The position numbers and the translations under genes were made by a program. Below the pieces are notes generated by a model that searched no databases, had not been told where the DNA came from, and saw only the letters and a program-made list of their open reading frames with translations. This document shows positions 44,357-55,911 of a stretch of 64,000 nucleotides of DNA, piece after piece; position 1 is the stretch's first letter; every line of letters begins with the position of its first letter. The stretch comes from JAKOWB01 sp038363005. GTDB taxonomy: Bacteria > Pseudomonadota > Alphaproteobacteria > Kiloniellales > JACOMY01. The stretch spans positions 1 to 64,000 of the forward strand of contig JBBQBI010000021.1 in the NCBI GenBank assembly GCA_038363005.1, given 5' to 3'.

Positions 44357-45129
44357 CGACCCTGACCGTCGAGCGCCTGGCGGTCGAGGTTTCCGGCGAG
44401 GGCGAGGCCGTGGTGCTGTTGCATGGCCTGGGCGGTACCTCGAACACCTGGACGCCGCAGCTGGGGCTGCTGGGTCGCCATCGCGCGATCCGGCCGGACC
44501 TGCCGGGCAGCGGCCGCTCGCCGCTGGGCGGCCAGGCGCTGTCGATCGAGGCGCTGGTGGAGCGGGTGCTGGCCGTGGTGCGTGGCCTGGGCATCGAGCG
44601 CGCGGTCTTTGTCGCCCACTCGATGGGCAGCATCGTCGCCCAGCACCTGGCGCTGCGCCAGCCGCGGCTGGTCCGCGCGCTCGCCTGCTGCGGCCCGCTG
44701 ATCGAGCCGTCCGACCAGGCGCGCGCCGGCCTGAAGGCGCGGGCCGCCAAGGCGCGCGAGGAGGGCATGGCCGACATCGCCGACCAGATCGTGCAGGCCG
44801 CCACCTCGAGCCACACCAAGCAGACCAACCCGGTGGCGATCGCCCTGGTGCGCGAGATGATCATGCGCCAGGACCCGGCTGGCTATGCCGCCAACTGCGA
44901 GGCGCTGGCCGCTGCCGAGGCTGCCGACGCCACCCGCATCGCCTGCCCGACGCTGCTGCTGACCGGCGAGGACGACGCCGTGGCGCCGCCGTCGGTCACC
45001 CGCACGCTGGCCGAACGCATCAAGGGTGCCCGCGCGCAGATCCTGCCGCGCTGCGGGCACTGGACCACCTTCGAGGCCGCCGAGGCGGTGAACGGGCTGT
45101 TAAAGGAGTTCCTGTCGGCCCGGCACTGA
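44353..45129 (+). CDS. Alpha/beta hydrolase
   Basis: 258 residues. The oxyanion loop is VVLLHGLGGTSNTW, the nucleophile elbow VAHSMGSIVAQH, the acid LTGEDDAVAPP and the His CGHWTTFEAAEAV. This is the arrangement of enol-lactonase and meta-cleavage-product hydrolase types. It probably hydrolyses an ester, lactone or C-C bond in the same pathway as the FAH-family enzyme encoded just upstream (4-nt overlap). Confidence 0.9.
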   Translation: MTTLTVERLAVEVSGEGEAVVLLHGLGGTSNTWTPQLGLLGRHRAIRPDLPGSGRSPLGGQALSIEALVERVLAVVRGLGIERAVFVAHSMGSIVAQHLALRQPRLVRALACCGPLIEPSDQARAGLKARAAKAREEGMADIADQIVQAATSSHTKQTNPVAIALVREMIMRQDPAGYAANCEALAAAEAADATRIACPTLLLTGEDDAVAPPSVTRTLAERIKGARAQILPRCGHWTTFEAAEAVNGLLKEFLSARH

Positions 45130-45203
45130 CGGCGCAACAACCATCCCCCGCGAAAAGCCGGACAACGGCGGCGGCATGACGAGGGTTCAGGGAGGACCCA
45201 GCG

Positions 45204-46481
45204 ATGGGCAACGTGCTCTTCACCAACGTCCGCATCTTCGACGGCAGCGGCGAGCATCCCTTCACCGGCGAGGTGCTGGTGCAGGGCAACCGCATCAAGC
45301 AGGTCGGCCGTGGCAGCCGCACGGTGCCCGCCAACGGTCACACGGTGATCGACGGCGCCGGCTGCACCCTGATGCCCGGCATGACCGAGGCGCACACCCA
45401 TCTGTCGTGGAACAACGCCGGCTCGCTCGACGCCATCTTCCGCATGCCGCCGGAGGAGCACGCGGTCTTCGCCTGCACCGTGGCCAAGACCTACCTCGAC
45501 CATGGCTGGACGTCCTGCGTCGGCGCTGCGGCGGCCAAGCCGCGGCTCGACGTGGTGGTGCGCGATGCGATTGAGAAGGGCTGGGTCCCCGGCCCGCGTT
45601 ACCTGGCCAACAGCCAGGAGATCGCCACCTTGGGCGGCCTGGGCGACACCAACCCGCCGCACGTCGACGCGCCCGCCATGTCCTTCGGCCATGTCGTCAC
45701 CGGGCCGGAGGAGATGCGCAAGGCGGTGCGCCTGTTCATCAAGTACGGCGTCGACCTGATCAAGCTGAACCTGTCGGGCGAGGAGATGACCGACACCAAG
45801 GCGGAAGAATCGCCGATGGACGATGTCGAGGTCGAGATGGCGGTGCGCGAGGCCAAGCGCCGCGGCAAGCGGGTCTGCGCCCACGCCCGCTCCGACCTCT
45901 CGGTCCGCCAGTGCATCAAGCACGGCATCGAGATCATCTATCACGCCAGCTTCTGCAACGAGGAAACCCTCGACCTGCTGGAAGCGGCGAAGGACCGCCA
46001 CTTCGTCGCCCCGGGCCTCGGCTGGCTGGTCAACACCTCGCGCAACGCCGGGCCCTGGGGCATCACGCCGAACTCGCCGCTCGGCATGCACTACGCGCGC
46101 GAGCTGGAGGTCGCGGTGGAGACCATGCGCAAGATGGTCAAGCGCGGCATTCGCGTGCTGCCCGGCGGCGACTATGGCTTCGCCTGGACGCCACACGGCC
46201 AGAATGCCAAGGACCTGGAATACCTGGTGGAGCTGGTCGGCATGAGCCCGATGGAGGCGCTGCTGGCCGCCACCAAGCACGGCGGCGCCATCATGGGCCG
46301 GCCGAACGAACTGGGGCAGATCAAGGCCGGCTACCTCGCCGACCTGCTGCTGGTGGACGGCGACCCGCTGGCCAACATCAAGATCCTGCAGGACAAGAAC
46401 CGCATCCTGGCGGTGATGAAGGACGGCAGCTTCCACAAGGTCCCCGATGCCTCGCCGCAACGCCAGCGGATCGCGGTCTAG
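45204..46481 (+). CDS. Metal-dependent amidohydrolase
   Basis: 425 residues, amidohydrolase superfamily TIM barrel. The metal motif is H64-T-H66 in TEAHTHLSW. Further candidates are LIKLNLSGEE with the bridging Lys, CAHARS, IEIIYHASFC and the Asp in PGGDYGFAWTPHG. The C-terminal strand GYLADLLLVDGDPLANI is typical of imidazolonepropionase/prolidase-like members. It hydrolyses an amide, lactam or cyclic substrate; which one is unknown. It stands between the two hydrolase genes and the transporter genes of one operon. Confidence 0.9.
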   Translation: MGNVLFTNVRIFDGSGEHPFTGEVLVQGNRIKQVGRGSRTVPANGHTVIDGAGCTLMPGMTEAHTHLSWNNAGSLDAIFRMPPEEHAVFACTVAKTYLDHGWTSCVGAAAAKPRLDVVVRDAIEKGWVPGPRYLANSQEIATLGGLGDTNPPHVDAPAMSFGHVVTGPEEMRKAVRLFIKYGVDLIKLNLSGEEMTDTKAEESPMDDVEVEMAVREAKRRGKRVCAHARSDLSVRQCIKHGIEIIYHASFCNEETLDLLEAAKDRHFVAPGLGWLVNTSRNAGPWGITPNSPLGMHYARELEVAVETMRKMVKRGIRVLPGGDYGFAWTPHGQNAKDLEYLVELVGMSPMEALLAATKHGGAIMGRPNELGQIKAGYLADLLLVDGDPLANIKILQDKNRILAVMKDGSFHKVPDASPQRQRIAV

Positions 46482-46490
46482 GCAGCGCCG

Positions 46491-47480
46491 GTGTCGCACA
46501 GCCCGCCAGAGCCCCGACCGCTGAACCGCCGGCGCGTCCTCGCCGTCGGGCTGCTGGCGCTGCTGGTCGCGGTGGTGGTGCTCATGGTCTCCTATCCGGA
46601 GGTCAAGGCGGGCGGCCCGACCAAGCTGTTCCTGCTGACCTTGATGAACGGCATCACGCTGGCGGCGCTCTATTTCCTCGTGGCCAGCGGCTTCACCCTG
46701 GTCTTCGGGCTGATGCGCAACGTCAACCTGGCGCACGGCTCGCTTTATCTGCTGGGCGCTTACGTCGGCTACTCGGTGATTCGCTGGACCGGCTCCTGGT
46801 GGCTGGGGGTCGCCGCCGGCTTCGTCGGCATGGCGCTGATGGGCGTGCTGCTGCAGTTCGTGATCTTCCGGCGGATGGAAGGCCAGGACATGCGGCAGAC
46901 CATGGTGACCATCGGGCTGTCCATCGTGCTGGCCGACATCATGCTGTGGATCTGGTCGGGCAACACCTATCAGTTCGAGGCGCCAGACTTCCTGACCGGC
47001 ACAGTGCCGCTGGCGCTGGTCAAGGTCTACTCGGTCTATCGCCTGGTGGTGCTGGGCGCCGCCATCCTGATCGGGCTCGGCCTCTGGCTGTTCCTCAACC
47101 GCACTTCGATCGGCATGATGATCCGCGCCGGGGTCGACGACCGCGCCATGCTGCAGGCCACCGGCGTCAACGTGCACCTGCTGTTCGCCTGCACCTTTGC
47201 CATCGGCGCCGGGTTGGCGGGCTTCGCCGGGGTGGTGGGCGGCACCGCGCTGTCGATCGCACCGGGCGAGGACGTGCGCTACCTGCTGGCCTCACTGGTG
47301 GTCACCATCGTCGGCGGCATGGGATCGATTCCCGGCGCCGCCATCGGCGCGCTGCTGATCGGCCTGGCCGAACAGTTTGGCCTCGCCTACTCGCCGACCT
47401 ACGGCGTGGTCTACACCTTCGTCATCATGGTGGTGGTGTTGGCGATCCGGCCGCAGGGCCTGATGGGGCGCAAGCGCTGA
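46491..47480 (+). CDS. Branched-chain amino acid-type ABC permease (LivH family)
   Basis: 329 residues, GTG start at 46491. The N-terminus has a basic stretch and an extra hydrophobic segment (about 15-35) before the usual LivH core, LFLLTLMNGITLAALYFLVA and GLMRNVNLAHGSLYLLGAYV. The coupling loop is RASIGMMIRAGVDDRAMLQA-like (about 205-225). About eight membrane segments. Transporters of this class carry amino acids, urea, amides or aromatic acids. The stop overlaps the LivM start (TGATG). Confidence 0.92.
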   Translation: MSHSPPEPRPLNRRRVLAVGLLALLVAVVVLMVSYPEVKAGGPTKLFLLTLMNGITLAALYFLVASGFTLVFGLMRNVNLAHGSLYLLGAYVGYSVIRWTGSWWLGVAAGFVGMALMGVLLQFVIFRRMEGQDMRQTMVTIGLSIVLADIMLWIWSGNTYQFEAPDFLTGTVPLALVKVYSVYRLVVLGAAILIGLGLWLFLNRTSIGMMIRAGVDDRAMLQATGVNVHLLFACTFAIGAGLAGFAGVVGGTALSIAPGEDVRYLLASLVVTIVGGMGSIPGAAIGALLIGLAEQFGLAYSPTYGVVYTFVIMVVVLAIRPQGLMGRKR

Positions 47481-48505
47481 TGGCCAGCATCGCCCCCACA
47501 CTGCCGCTGCCGGCGGCCGGGCGCTTCGCCTGGCTGCGCGGCCTGCGCGCCTGGCATCTCGGGTTGCTGGCGCTGCTGCTGATCTATCCCTTCGTGGCCA
47601 ACAGCTTCTGGATCGTGCAGATCGGCGCGCAGGCCTTCTTCATGGGGCTGATCGCGCTGTCGCTGATGCTGCTGGCCGGCTATGGCGGCATGGTCTCGCT
47701 GGCGCAGATGGCAATCGCCGGCATGGCCGGCTACCTCTACGCCATCCTGTTCGGCTACACCGGCGGCGGCGCCGGCTGGCACTGGACCCTGGCGATCCCA
47801 GTGGCGCTGCTGGTCGCGGTGGGATTTTCGGCCCTGATCGGGCTGCTCTCGGTGCGCACCGAGGGCATCTACACCATCATGATCACGCTGGCCGTGGGCG
47901 TGGCCTTTTTTTACTTCTGCCAGCAGAACTACGACATCTTCAACGGCCACCGCGGCTATGCCGGCCTGGCACCGCCGATGGTCTTCGGCGTCGACTGGCG
48001 CCAGCCGCTGCCCTTCTACTACCTGGCGATGGGCGCCGCGCTGGTCGGCTATCTCTTCGTCGCCTGGCTGTCGCGCTCCACTTTCGGCATCGCCCTGCAG
48101 GCAGTGCGTGATAACCCGCGACGCATGGCGGCACTGGGTTTCAACGTCGCGGCGCACCGGGTTGCCGCCTATGCCGTGGCCGGCCTGCTGGCCGGCGTCG
48201 GCGGGCTGTTTTTGGTCTGGTACAACGGCCGCATCTCGCCCGGCTCGATCGACGTCGACGCGGCGATCAACGTACTGATCATCGCCATCCTGGGCGGCCT
48301 GCGCCGACCCAGCGGGCCCTTCATCGGCGCGCTGCTCTTCGTGCTGCTGGACAACTTCGCCATCGACCTGATCGATCGCGAACGCTTCAACCTGGTGATC
48401 GGCGGCGCCTTCTTGGCCGTCGTCCTTTTCTCGCCAGACGGCATGCTTGGCCTGTGGGACAGGCTGCTGCTGCGTCTGGCCAAGAACCGCGAACCACGCG
48501 GCTGA
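47480..48505 (+). CDS. Branched-chain amino acid-type ABC permease (LivM family)
   Basis: 341 residues, eight or more hydrophobic segments. LivM signs are YGGMVSLAQMAIAGMAGYLY, SVRTEGIYTIMITLAVG, the cytoplasmic loop LQAVRDNPRRMAALGFNVAA, and ILGGLRRPSGPFIGA. It forms the channel with the upstream LivH. Confidence 0.92.
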   Translation: MASIAPTLPLPAAGRFAWLRGLRAWHLGLLALLLIYPFVANSFWIVQIGAQAFFMGLIALSLMLLAGYGGMVSLAQMAIAGMAGYLYAILFGYTGGGAGWHWTLAIPVALLVAVGFSALIGLLSVRTEGIYTIMITLAVGVAFFYFCQQNYDIFNGHRGYAGLAPPMVFGVDWRQPLPFYYLAMGAALVGYLFVAWLSRSTFGIALQAVRDNPRRMAALGFNVAAHRVAAYAVAGLLAGVGGLFLVWYNGRISPGSIDVDAAINVLIIAILGGLRRPSGPFIGALLFVLLDNFAIDLIDRERFNLVIGGAFLAVVLFSPDGMLGLWDRLLLRLAKNREPRG

Positions 48506-48557
48506 TACCCGGAGGCCTGAACGGCCCCGGCAACGGCAACGAATGGGAGGAATGCTG

Positions 48558-49814
48558 ATGTTCAACCTAACCAGACGGGTCCTGCTCGCTTCCGCCGCCG
48601 GCGCCTTCGCGCTCGGTCTGTCGGCAAGCGGCGCGGCGGCCGGGGATACCATCAAGATCGGTGTGCTGGCCACCCTTGAAGGCGCCTTCACGGTGCTGGG
48701 TGAGGATTCCATGCGCGGCGCCAACCTGGCCTTCGACGAGGCCGGGATGATGGCGGGCGGCAAGAAGATCGAGGTCGTCACCGGCTCGTCCGACGCCTCG
48801 CCGGACAGCGCCATCGCCGCGGCGCGCAAGCTGGTCGAGCAGGACAAGGTCGACATCCTGATCGGCCCGCTGTCGGGCGACGAGGGCCTGGCGATGCGCG
48901 ACTACGCCAAGACCCAGCCGCAGGTGACCTTCATCAACGGCACCTCGGCCGCCGCCGACACCACGCTGCGCGATGCGGCGCCCAACTTCTTCCGCTTCAC
49001 CACCGACGGCGTGCAGTGGCAGGCCGGCCTTGGCGAGTACGTCTACAACACCAAGGGCTACAAGTCGGTGGTGACCATCGCCGAGGACTACGGCTTCCCC
49101 TATTCGCAGGTGATGGGCTTCATGCTGCCCTTCTGTGAGGCCGGCGGCCACGTGGTCGACAAGTTCTGGGTGCCGATCGGCAACAAGGACTACTCCTCGA
49201 TCGTCGCGTCGATCCCGGATGACGTCGACGCCATCTACGTCGCGCTGGGCGGCGCCGACGCGGTGAACTTCCTGTTGCAGTTCGAGCAGGCCGGCGGCGA
49301 CAAGCCGATCATCGGCGGCTCCATCACCGTCGACCAGACGGTGCTGGGCTCGGAAGGCAAGCGCAAGGACGCGCTGCTCGGCACCGCCTCGGCCGGCCCG
49401 ATCGCCGACAACTGGGACGACCCGCGCTGGCATGCCTTCGTGGCGGCCTACCAGAAGGCCTATCCCAACGGCTTCCCGTCGCCGTCGCTCTTCGCCCATG
49501 GCTACTACGTCGAGGTGAAGGCGGTGATGGCGGGGCTGGACGCCGTGGGCGGCGACCTGTCGGACGGCCAGGCGAAGTTCCGCGCCGCGCTGACCGGGCT
49601 GACCCTGGATACCCCGACCGGCATGGTGCACCTGGACCAGAACCGCAACGGCGTCGCCGACATCTTCCTGACGGAAGTGGCCGCAGGCGCCGACGGCAAG
49701 CTCTACAACAAGGTGGTCAAGGTCATCCCGCAGGTCGACCAGGTGCTGAACATGGACCGCGCCGCCTTCATGGCGCTAGGCCCTGCCAGCCGCGACAACC
49801 CGAGCTGCCCGTAA
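48558..49814 (+). CDS. ABC transporter periplasmic binding protein (LivJ/LivK-like)
   Basis: 418 residues from the ATG at 48558, chosen because GGGAGGA stands 6 nt upstream and a signal peptide follows (MFNLTRRVLLASAAGAFALG, ending about residue 29). The mature protein is a type I periplasmic fold: IKIGVLATLEGAFTVLGEDS, VDILIGPLSGDEG and VTFINGTSAAAD. It is located inside the Liv gene cluster. The ligand is unknown. Confidence 0.92.
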   Translation: MFNLTRRVLLASAAGAFALGLSASGAAAGDTIKIGVLATLEGAFTVLGEDSMRGANLAFDEAGMMAGGKKIEVVTGSSDASPDSAIAAARKLVEQDKVDILIGPLSGDEGLAMRDYAKTQPQVTFINGTSAAADTTLRDAAPNFFRFTTDGVQWQAGLGEYVYNTKGYKSVVTIAEDYGFPYSQVMGFMLPFCEAGGHVVDKFWVPIGNKDYSSIVASIPDDVDAIYVALGGADAVNFLLQFEQAGGDKPIIGGSITVDQTVLGSEGKRKDALLGTASAGPIADNWDDPRWHAFVAAYQKAYPNGFPSPSLFAHGYYVEVKAVMAGLDAVGGDLSDGQAKFRAALTGLTLDTPTGMVHLDQNRNGVADIFLTEVAAGADGKLYNKVVKVIPQVDQVLNMDRAAFMALGPASRDNPSCP

Positions 49815-49840
49815 GCAGCCGGACCTGGAGCAGGCCTGAC

Positions 49841-50621
49841 ATGTCGCTCGCCTCCGCCACGCATCGGATCGCCCGCGCCGGCGCCGCGAATGCTCTCGAG
49901 CTTCGCGGCGTCAGCCGGGCCTTCGGCGCGCTGGTGGCGGTGAGCGACGTTTCCATGACGGTGCGCGCCGGCGAGCGGCGGGCGGTGCTGGGGGCGAACG
50001 GCGCGGGCAAGACCACGCTGTTCAACGCCATCACCGGCGATTTCCCGCCGACCGCCGGCCGCATCCGTTTCTTCGGCGAGGACGTGACCGAGTTGCCGGT
50101 CTACGAGCGCATCCGCCGCGGGCTGCGCCGGACCTATCAGACCTCGCTGCTGTTCCGCGGCCTGACGGTGCTGGACAACATCCTGATGGCGGTGCGCGGC
50201 GTCGGTCGCCATCGCTTTTCCTTTGCCCGCCCGCGCGAGGGCGGCGTGTCGATGACCGCGACGCGCGAGCTGCTGCACGCGGTCCAGCTCGACGCGCTGG
50301 CCAACACCCTGGTGTCCGACCTGGCGCATGGCCAGCAGCGCCAGCTGGAAATCGGTATGGCACTGGCCGGGGCGCCACGCTTCGTCCTGTTCGACGAGCC
50401 CGCCGCCGGGCTGTCGCCGGTCGAGCGGCGGGCGCTGATCCAGATCCTGACCAGCCTGCCGAGCCACATCGGCTACATCATCATCGAGCACGACCTGGAC
50501 GTGGCGCTGCGGGTGGTCGAGAGCGTGACCGTGCTGCACAACGGCGCGCTGTTCAAGGAAGGCACGCCGGACGAAATCCAGAACGACAAGGAGGTGCAGC
50601 GCATCTACCTGGGGGGTGGGC

Positions 50622-50629
<8 letters not shown>
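49841..50629 (+). CDS. ABC transporter ATPase (LivG family)
   Basis: 262 residues. Walker A is GANGAGKTT, Q-loop region RRTYQTSLLF, signature variant VSDLAHGQQRQLEIGMAL, Walker B FVLFDEPAAGLS and the His-loop IIIEHDLDVAL. The signature is LAHGQQR, usual for LivG (canonical LSGGQ altered). It overlaps the next gene by 8 nt. Confidence 0.93.
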
Positions 50630-52871
<2,242 letters not shown>

Positions 52872-52882
52872 AAGGACCAGCG

Positions 52883-53773
52883 ATGCCGCGTTTCGACCGC
52901 AAGACCCTGCTCAAGCGCTTCCAGCAGATGGCGCGCGACGGCCAGCCTATCGTCGGCGGCGGCGCCGGCACCGGCCTGTCTGCCAAGTGCGAGGAGGCCG
53001 GCGGCATCGACCTCATCGTCATCTACAACTCCGGCCGCTACCGCATGGCTGGCCGTGGCTCGCTGGCCGGCATGCTGGCCTATGGCAATGCCAACGACAT
53101 CGTCGTCGAGATGGCGCGCGAGGTGCTGCCGGTGGTGCGAAAGACGCCGGTGCTGGCCGGGGTCAACGGCACCGATCCCTTCTGCCTGTTCGATTCCTTC
53201 CTCGACCAGCTCAAGGTCCTGGGCTTCGCCGGGGTGCAGAACTTTCCCACCGTCGGGCTGATCGACGGCACCTTCCGCGCCAACCTGGAAGAGACCGGCA
53301 TGGGCTATGGCCTGGAGGTGGAGATGATCCGCCTGGCACATGCCAAGGACCTGCTGACCACGCCTTATGTCTTCTCCGAGGCCGACGCCGTGGCCATGAC
53401 CAAGGCCGGCGCCGACATCGTGGTCTGCCACATGGGCCTGACCACAGGCGGCAACATCGGTGCCGGCACGGCACTGACCCTGGAGGTCTGTGTGCCGCAG
53501 ATCCGCGCCTGGGCCAAGGCGGCGCGCAGCGTGCGCCAGGACGTGCTGGTGCTCTGCCACGGCGGGCCTATCGCCGAACCGGCGGACGCCGAATTCATCC
53601 TGCGGCACTGCCCAGAAATCAACGGCTTCTACGGCGCCTCCTCGATGGAGCGCCTGCCGACCGAGCGCGCGCTGACCGAGCAGACGCGGCGCTTCAAAGC
53701 CATCAAGGGGGGCGGCAAGCCCCCGCGTGTGACGGCCAAGGCGCGGGTGTCGCGCCGGCCGGTCAAGTCGTAA
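52883..53773 (+). CDS. TIM-barrel PEP-hydrolase-like protein (Tm-1 C-terminal half)
   Basis: 296 residues. It begins RKTLLKRFQQMARDGQPIVG, then GGGAGTGLSAKCEEAGGIDL, LIVIYNSGRYRMAGRGSLAG and VLAGVNGTDPF. These are typical of the phosphoenolpyruvate-hydrolase-like (PF09370) family that forms the second half of Tm-1. Its start is 11 nt after the LivF-Tm-1 fusion gene, so the two halves are probably partners. The reaction is not established; the C-terminal 25 residues are Arg/Lys-rich. Confidence 0.87.
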   Translation: MPRFDRKTLLKRFQQMARDGQPIVGGGAGTGLSAKCEEAGGIDLIVIYNSGRYRMAGRGSLAGMLAYGNANDIVVEMAREVLPVVRKTPVLAGVNGTDPFCLFDSFLDQLKVLGFAGVQNFPTVGLIDGTFRANLEETGMGYGLEVEMIRLAHAKDLLTTPYVFSEADAVAMTKAGADIVVCHMGLTTGGNIGAGTALTLEVCVPQIRAWAKAARSVRQDVLVLCHGGPIAEPADAEFILRHCPEINGFYGASSMERLPTERALTEQTRRFKAIKGGGKPPRVTAKARVSRRPVKS

Positions 53774-53786
53774 GGGGGAGGCTGCC

Positions 53787-55448
53787 ATGGACGGTGCGAC
53801 CATTGCCTGGATCGTCGTGGGGATCGTCATCCTCGCGATCCTCATCGCGCTGGGAATCTGGATCATGAACCGGCTCTACCGGCGCTCGTCGAAGGAAGTC
53901 TCCTTCGTGCGCACCGGCCTGGGCGGGCAGAAGGTGGTGATGAACGGCGGCGCCTTCGTGCTGCCCATCGTCCACCAGGTGACCGAGATCGGCATGAACA
54001 CCTTGCGACTGGAGGTGCGGCGCGGGCGCGAGAGCGCGCTGATCACCAAGAACCGTATGCGGGTCGACGTGGTGGCGGAGTTCTATGTCCGGGTGAAGCC
54101 GGCGGCGGAGAACATCTCCATGGCGGCGCAGACCCTGGGTCGCCGCACGCTGCAGCCCGACGCGCTGAAGGAGCTGGTGGAAGGTAAGTTCGTCGACGCG
54201 CTGCGCAGCGTCGCCGCCGAAATGACCATGGAAGAGATGCACGAAAAGCGCGGCGACTACGTCAAGCGCGTGCGCGCGGCGGTGGCCGAGGACCTGCTGC
54301 AAAACGGCCTGGAGCTGGAGTCGGTGTCGCTGACCGGCCTGGACCAGACCAACATGGAGTTCTTCAACCCCTCGAACGCCTTCGACGCCGAGGGCCTGAC
54401 CCGGCTGACCGAGGAAATCGAGCGGCGCAAGAAGATCCGCAACGACATCGAGCAGGACACGCTGATCCAGATCCGCAACAAGAACCTGGAATCGGAGAAG
54501 ATGCAGCTCGATATCGACCGCGAGAGCGAGTACGCGCGGCTGAGCCAGCAGCAGGAGATCGAGGGCCGCCGCGCGGCGCAACAGGCCGAGCTGGCGCGTG
54601 AGCGAGCGGAGGGGGAGCGGGCGGCCGAGTCGGCGCGCATCCAGTCGCGGCTGGAAATCGAGCGCGCCAAGATCGCCCAGGAGCGCGCGCTGGAGGAGGA
54701 GCGGATCGCCCGTGAGCGCGGCATCCAGACCCTGGAGGTCGAGCGTCGCAAGGCGCTGGAGATCGCCGAGCAGGATCGCGCCATCGCCATCGCCGGCAAG
54801 TCCAAGGCGCAGTCCGAGGCGCAGGCCGAGGCAGAGACCGCGCGCGCCAAGGCGGTGACGGCGGAGGAGAAGGTCTTTTCCGCCCGCGAGACCGAGATCG
54901 CTGAGCGCCGCAAGTCGATCGAGCTGATCGCCGCCGAGCAGGACGCGCAGCGCGAGGCGATCCGCGTGCGCGTGCTGGCCGACAGCGAGAAGTCGGCGGC
55001 CGGCGACCGCGCCCAGGCGGTGAAAATCACCGCCGAGGGCGATGCCGAGGCCGAGAAGATACGCGCCCTGGCCGCCCGCCTGCGCTACGAGATCGAGGCC
55101 GAGGGCCAGCGTCTGATGAACGAGGCGGCCAACACCCTGACGCCGGAGAGCCGTGGCAGCGCGATGCGCCTGAAGCTGCTCGACAAGATCGAGGGCATCA
55201 TCCGCGAGAGCGTGAAGCCGATGGAGCAGATCGACTCGATCAAGATCCTGCAGGTCGATGGCCTGGGCGGCGGCGGTGGCAGCGGCCCCGCCAGCGAGGC
55301 CGGCATGTCCTTCTCCGACAACGTGGTGAACTCCGCCCTGCGCTATCGCGCCCAGGCGCCGCTGGTGGACTCGCTGCTGAAGGAGATCGGCCTCAGCGGC
55401 GGCGAGATCGCCAAGCTGACCGGCGGGGGACTGGACGGGGACAAGTAG
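53787..55448 (+). CDS. Flotillin-like SPFH-domain membrane protein
   Basis: 553 residues. One N-terminal membrane helix (about 6-28) is followed by an SPFH/PHB domain (about 30-200; EVSFVRTGLGGQKVVMNGGA, FYVRVKPAAENI, GLELESVSLTGLDQ). A very long Glu/Arg/Ala-rich coiled coil spans about 215-440, and the C-terminus is Gly-rich (LGGGGGSGPASE). Flotillins organise membrane microdomains and scaffold transporters. Its place in a transporter-catabolic operon, with GGGGGAGG upstream and short spacing on both sides, is unusual. Confidence 0.92.
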   Translation: MDGATIAWIVVGIVILAILIALGIWIMNRLYRRSSKEVSFVRTGLGGQKVVMNGGAFVLPIVHQVTEIGMNTLRLEVRRGRESALITKNRMRVDVVAEFYVRVKPAAENISMAAQTLGRRTLQPDALKELVEGKFVDALRSVAAEMTMEEMHEKRGDYVKRVRAAVAEDLLQNGLELESVSLTGLDQTNMEFFNPSNAFDAEGLTRLTEEIERRKKIRNDIEQDTLIQIRNKNLESEKMQLDIDRESEYARLSQQQEIEGRRAAQQAELARERAEGERAAESARIQSRLEIERAKIAQERALEEERIARERGIQTLEVERRKALEIAEQDRAIAIAGKSKAQSEAQAEAETARAKAVTAEEKVFSARETEIAERRKSIELIAAEQDAQREAIRVRVLADSEKSAAGDRAQAVKITAEGDAEAEKIRALAARLRYEIEAEGQRLMNEAANTLTPESRGSAMRLKLLDKIEGIIRESVKPMEQIDSIKILQVDGLGGGGGSGPASEAGMSFSDNVVNSALRYRAQAPLVDSLLKEIGLSGGEIAKLTGGGLDGDK

Positions 55449-55456
55449 GAAGCAGC

Positions 55457-55900
55457 ATGGTCAAGGTCTACACCTCCAGCGTCATCGACGCGCCGGCCGA
55501 GCGGGTCTGGGCGGCGATCCGCGACTTCAACGGCCTGCCCTCCTGGCACCCCGGCATCGCCGACAGCCGCATCGAGCAGGGCCAACCGTCCGACAAGGTT
55601 GGCTGCATCCGCAACTTCAACCTGAAGGGCGGCGGCAACATCCGTGAGCAGCTGCTGGCGCTGTCGGACTACGAGATGTCCTGCAGCTACGCGATCCTGA
55701 GCTCGCCCATGGGGGTGGAGAACTACATCGCCACCTTGGAGCTGACGCCGATCACCGACGGCGGGCGCACCTTCGCCGCGTGGTCGGCGGAGTTCGACTG
55801 CGCGGCGGAACGGGAGACCGAACTGGCGCGCACTGTCGGGCAGGGCGTCTTCCAGGGTGGCTTCGACGCGCTGAAGCAGCGCTTCGCCGGCGGCCGCTGA
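55457..55900 (+). CDS. SRPBCC family protein
   Basis: 147 residues forming a START/Bet v 1-like helix-grip fold: MVKVYTSSVIDAPAERVWAA, IRDFNGLPSWHPGIADSRIE, NIREQLLALSDYEMSCSYAI. This family binds hydrophobic ligands, and some members are cyclases or dehydratases. It is paralogous to the first 150 residues of the next gene (shared MVKV, VIDAP, RDFN, WHP, SRIE, REQLL, YxATLEL). Confidence 0.9.
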   Translation: MVKVYTSSVIDAPAERVWAAIRDFNGLPSWHPGIADSRIEQGQPSDKVGCIRNFNLKGGGNIREQLLALSDYEMSCSYAILSSPMGVENYIATLELTPITDGGRTFAAWSAEFDCAAERETELARTVGQGVFQGGFDALKQRFAGGR

Positions 55901-55911
55901 CCCAGGGCGCG

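Noticed and set aside
44883..47177. A 764-codon minus-strand frame opposite the amidohydrolase and LivH genes
   Set aside because: Asp/His/Gln-rich with no domain pattern; it overlaps well-supported genes on the other strand.
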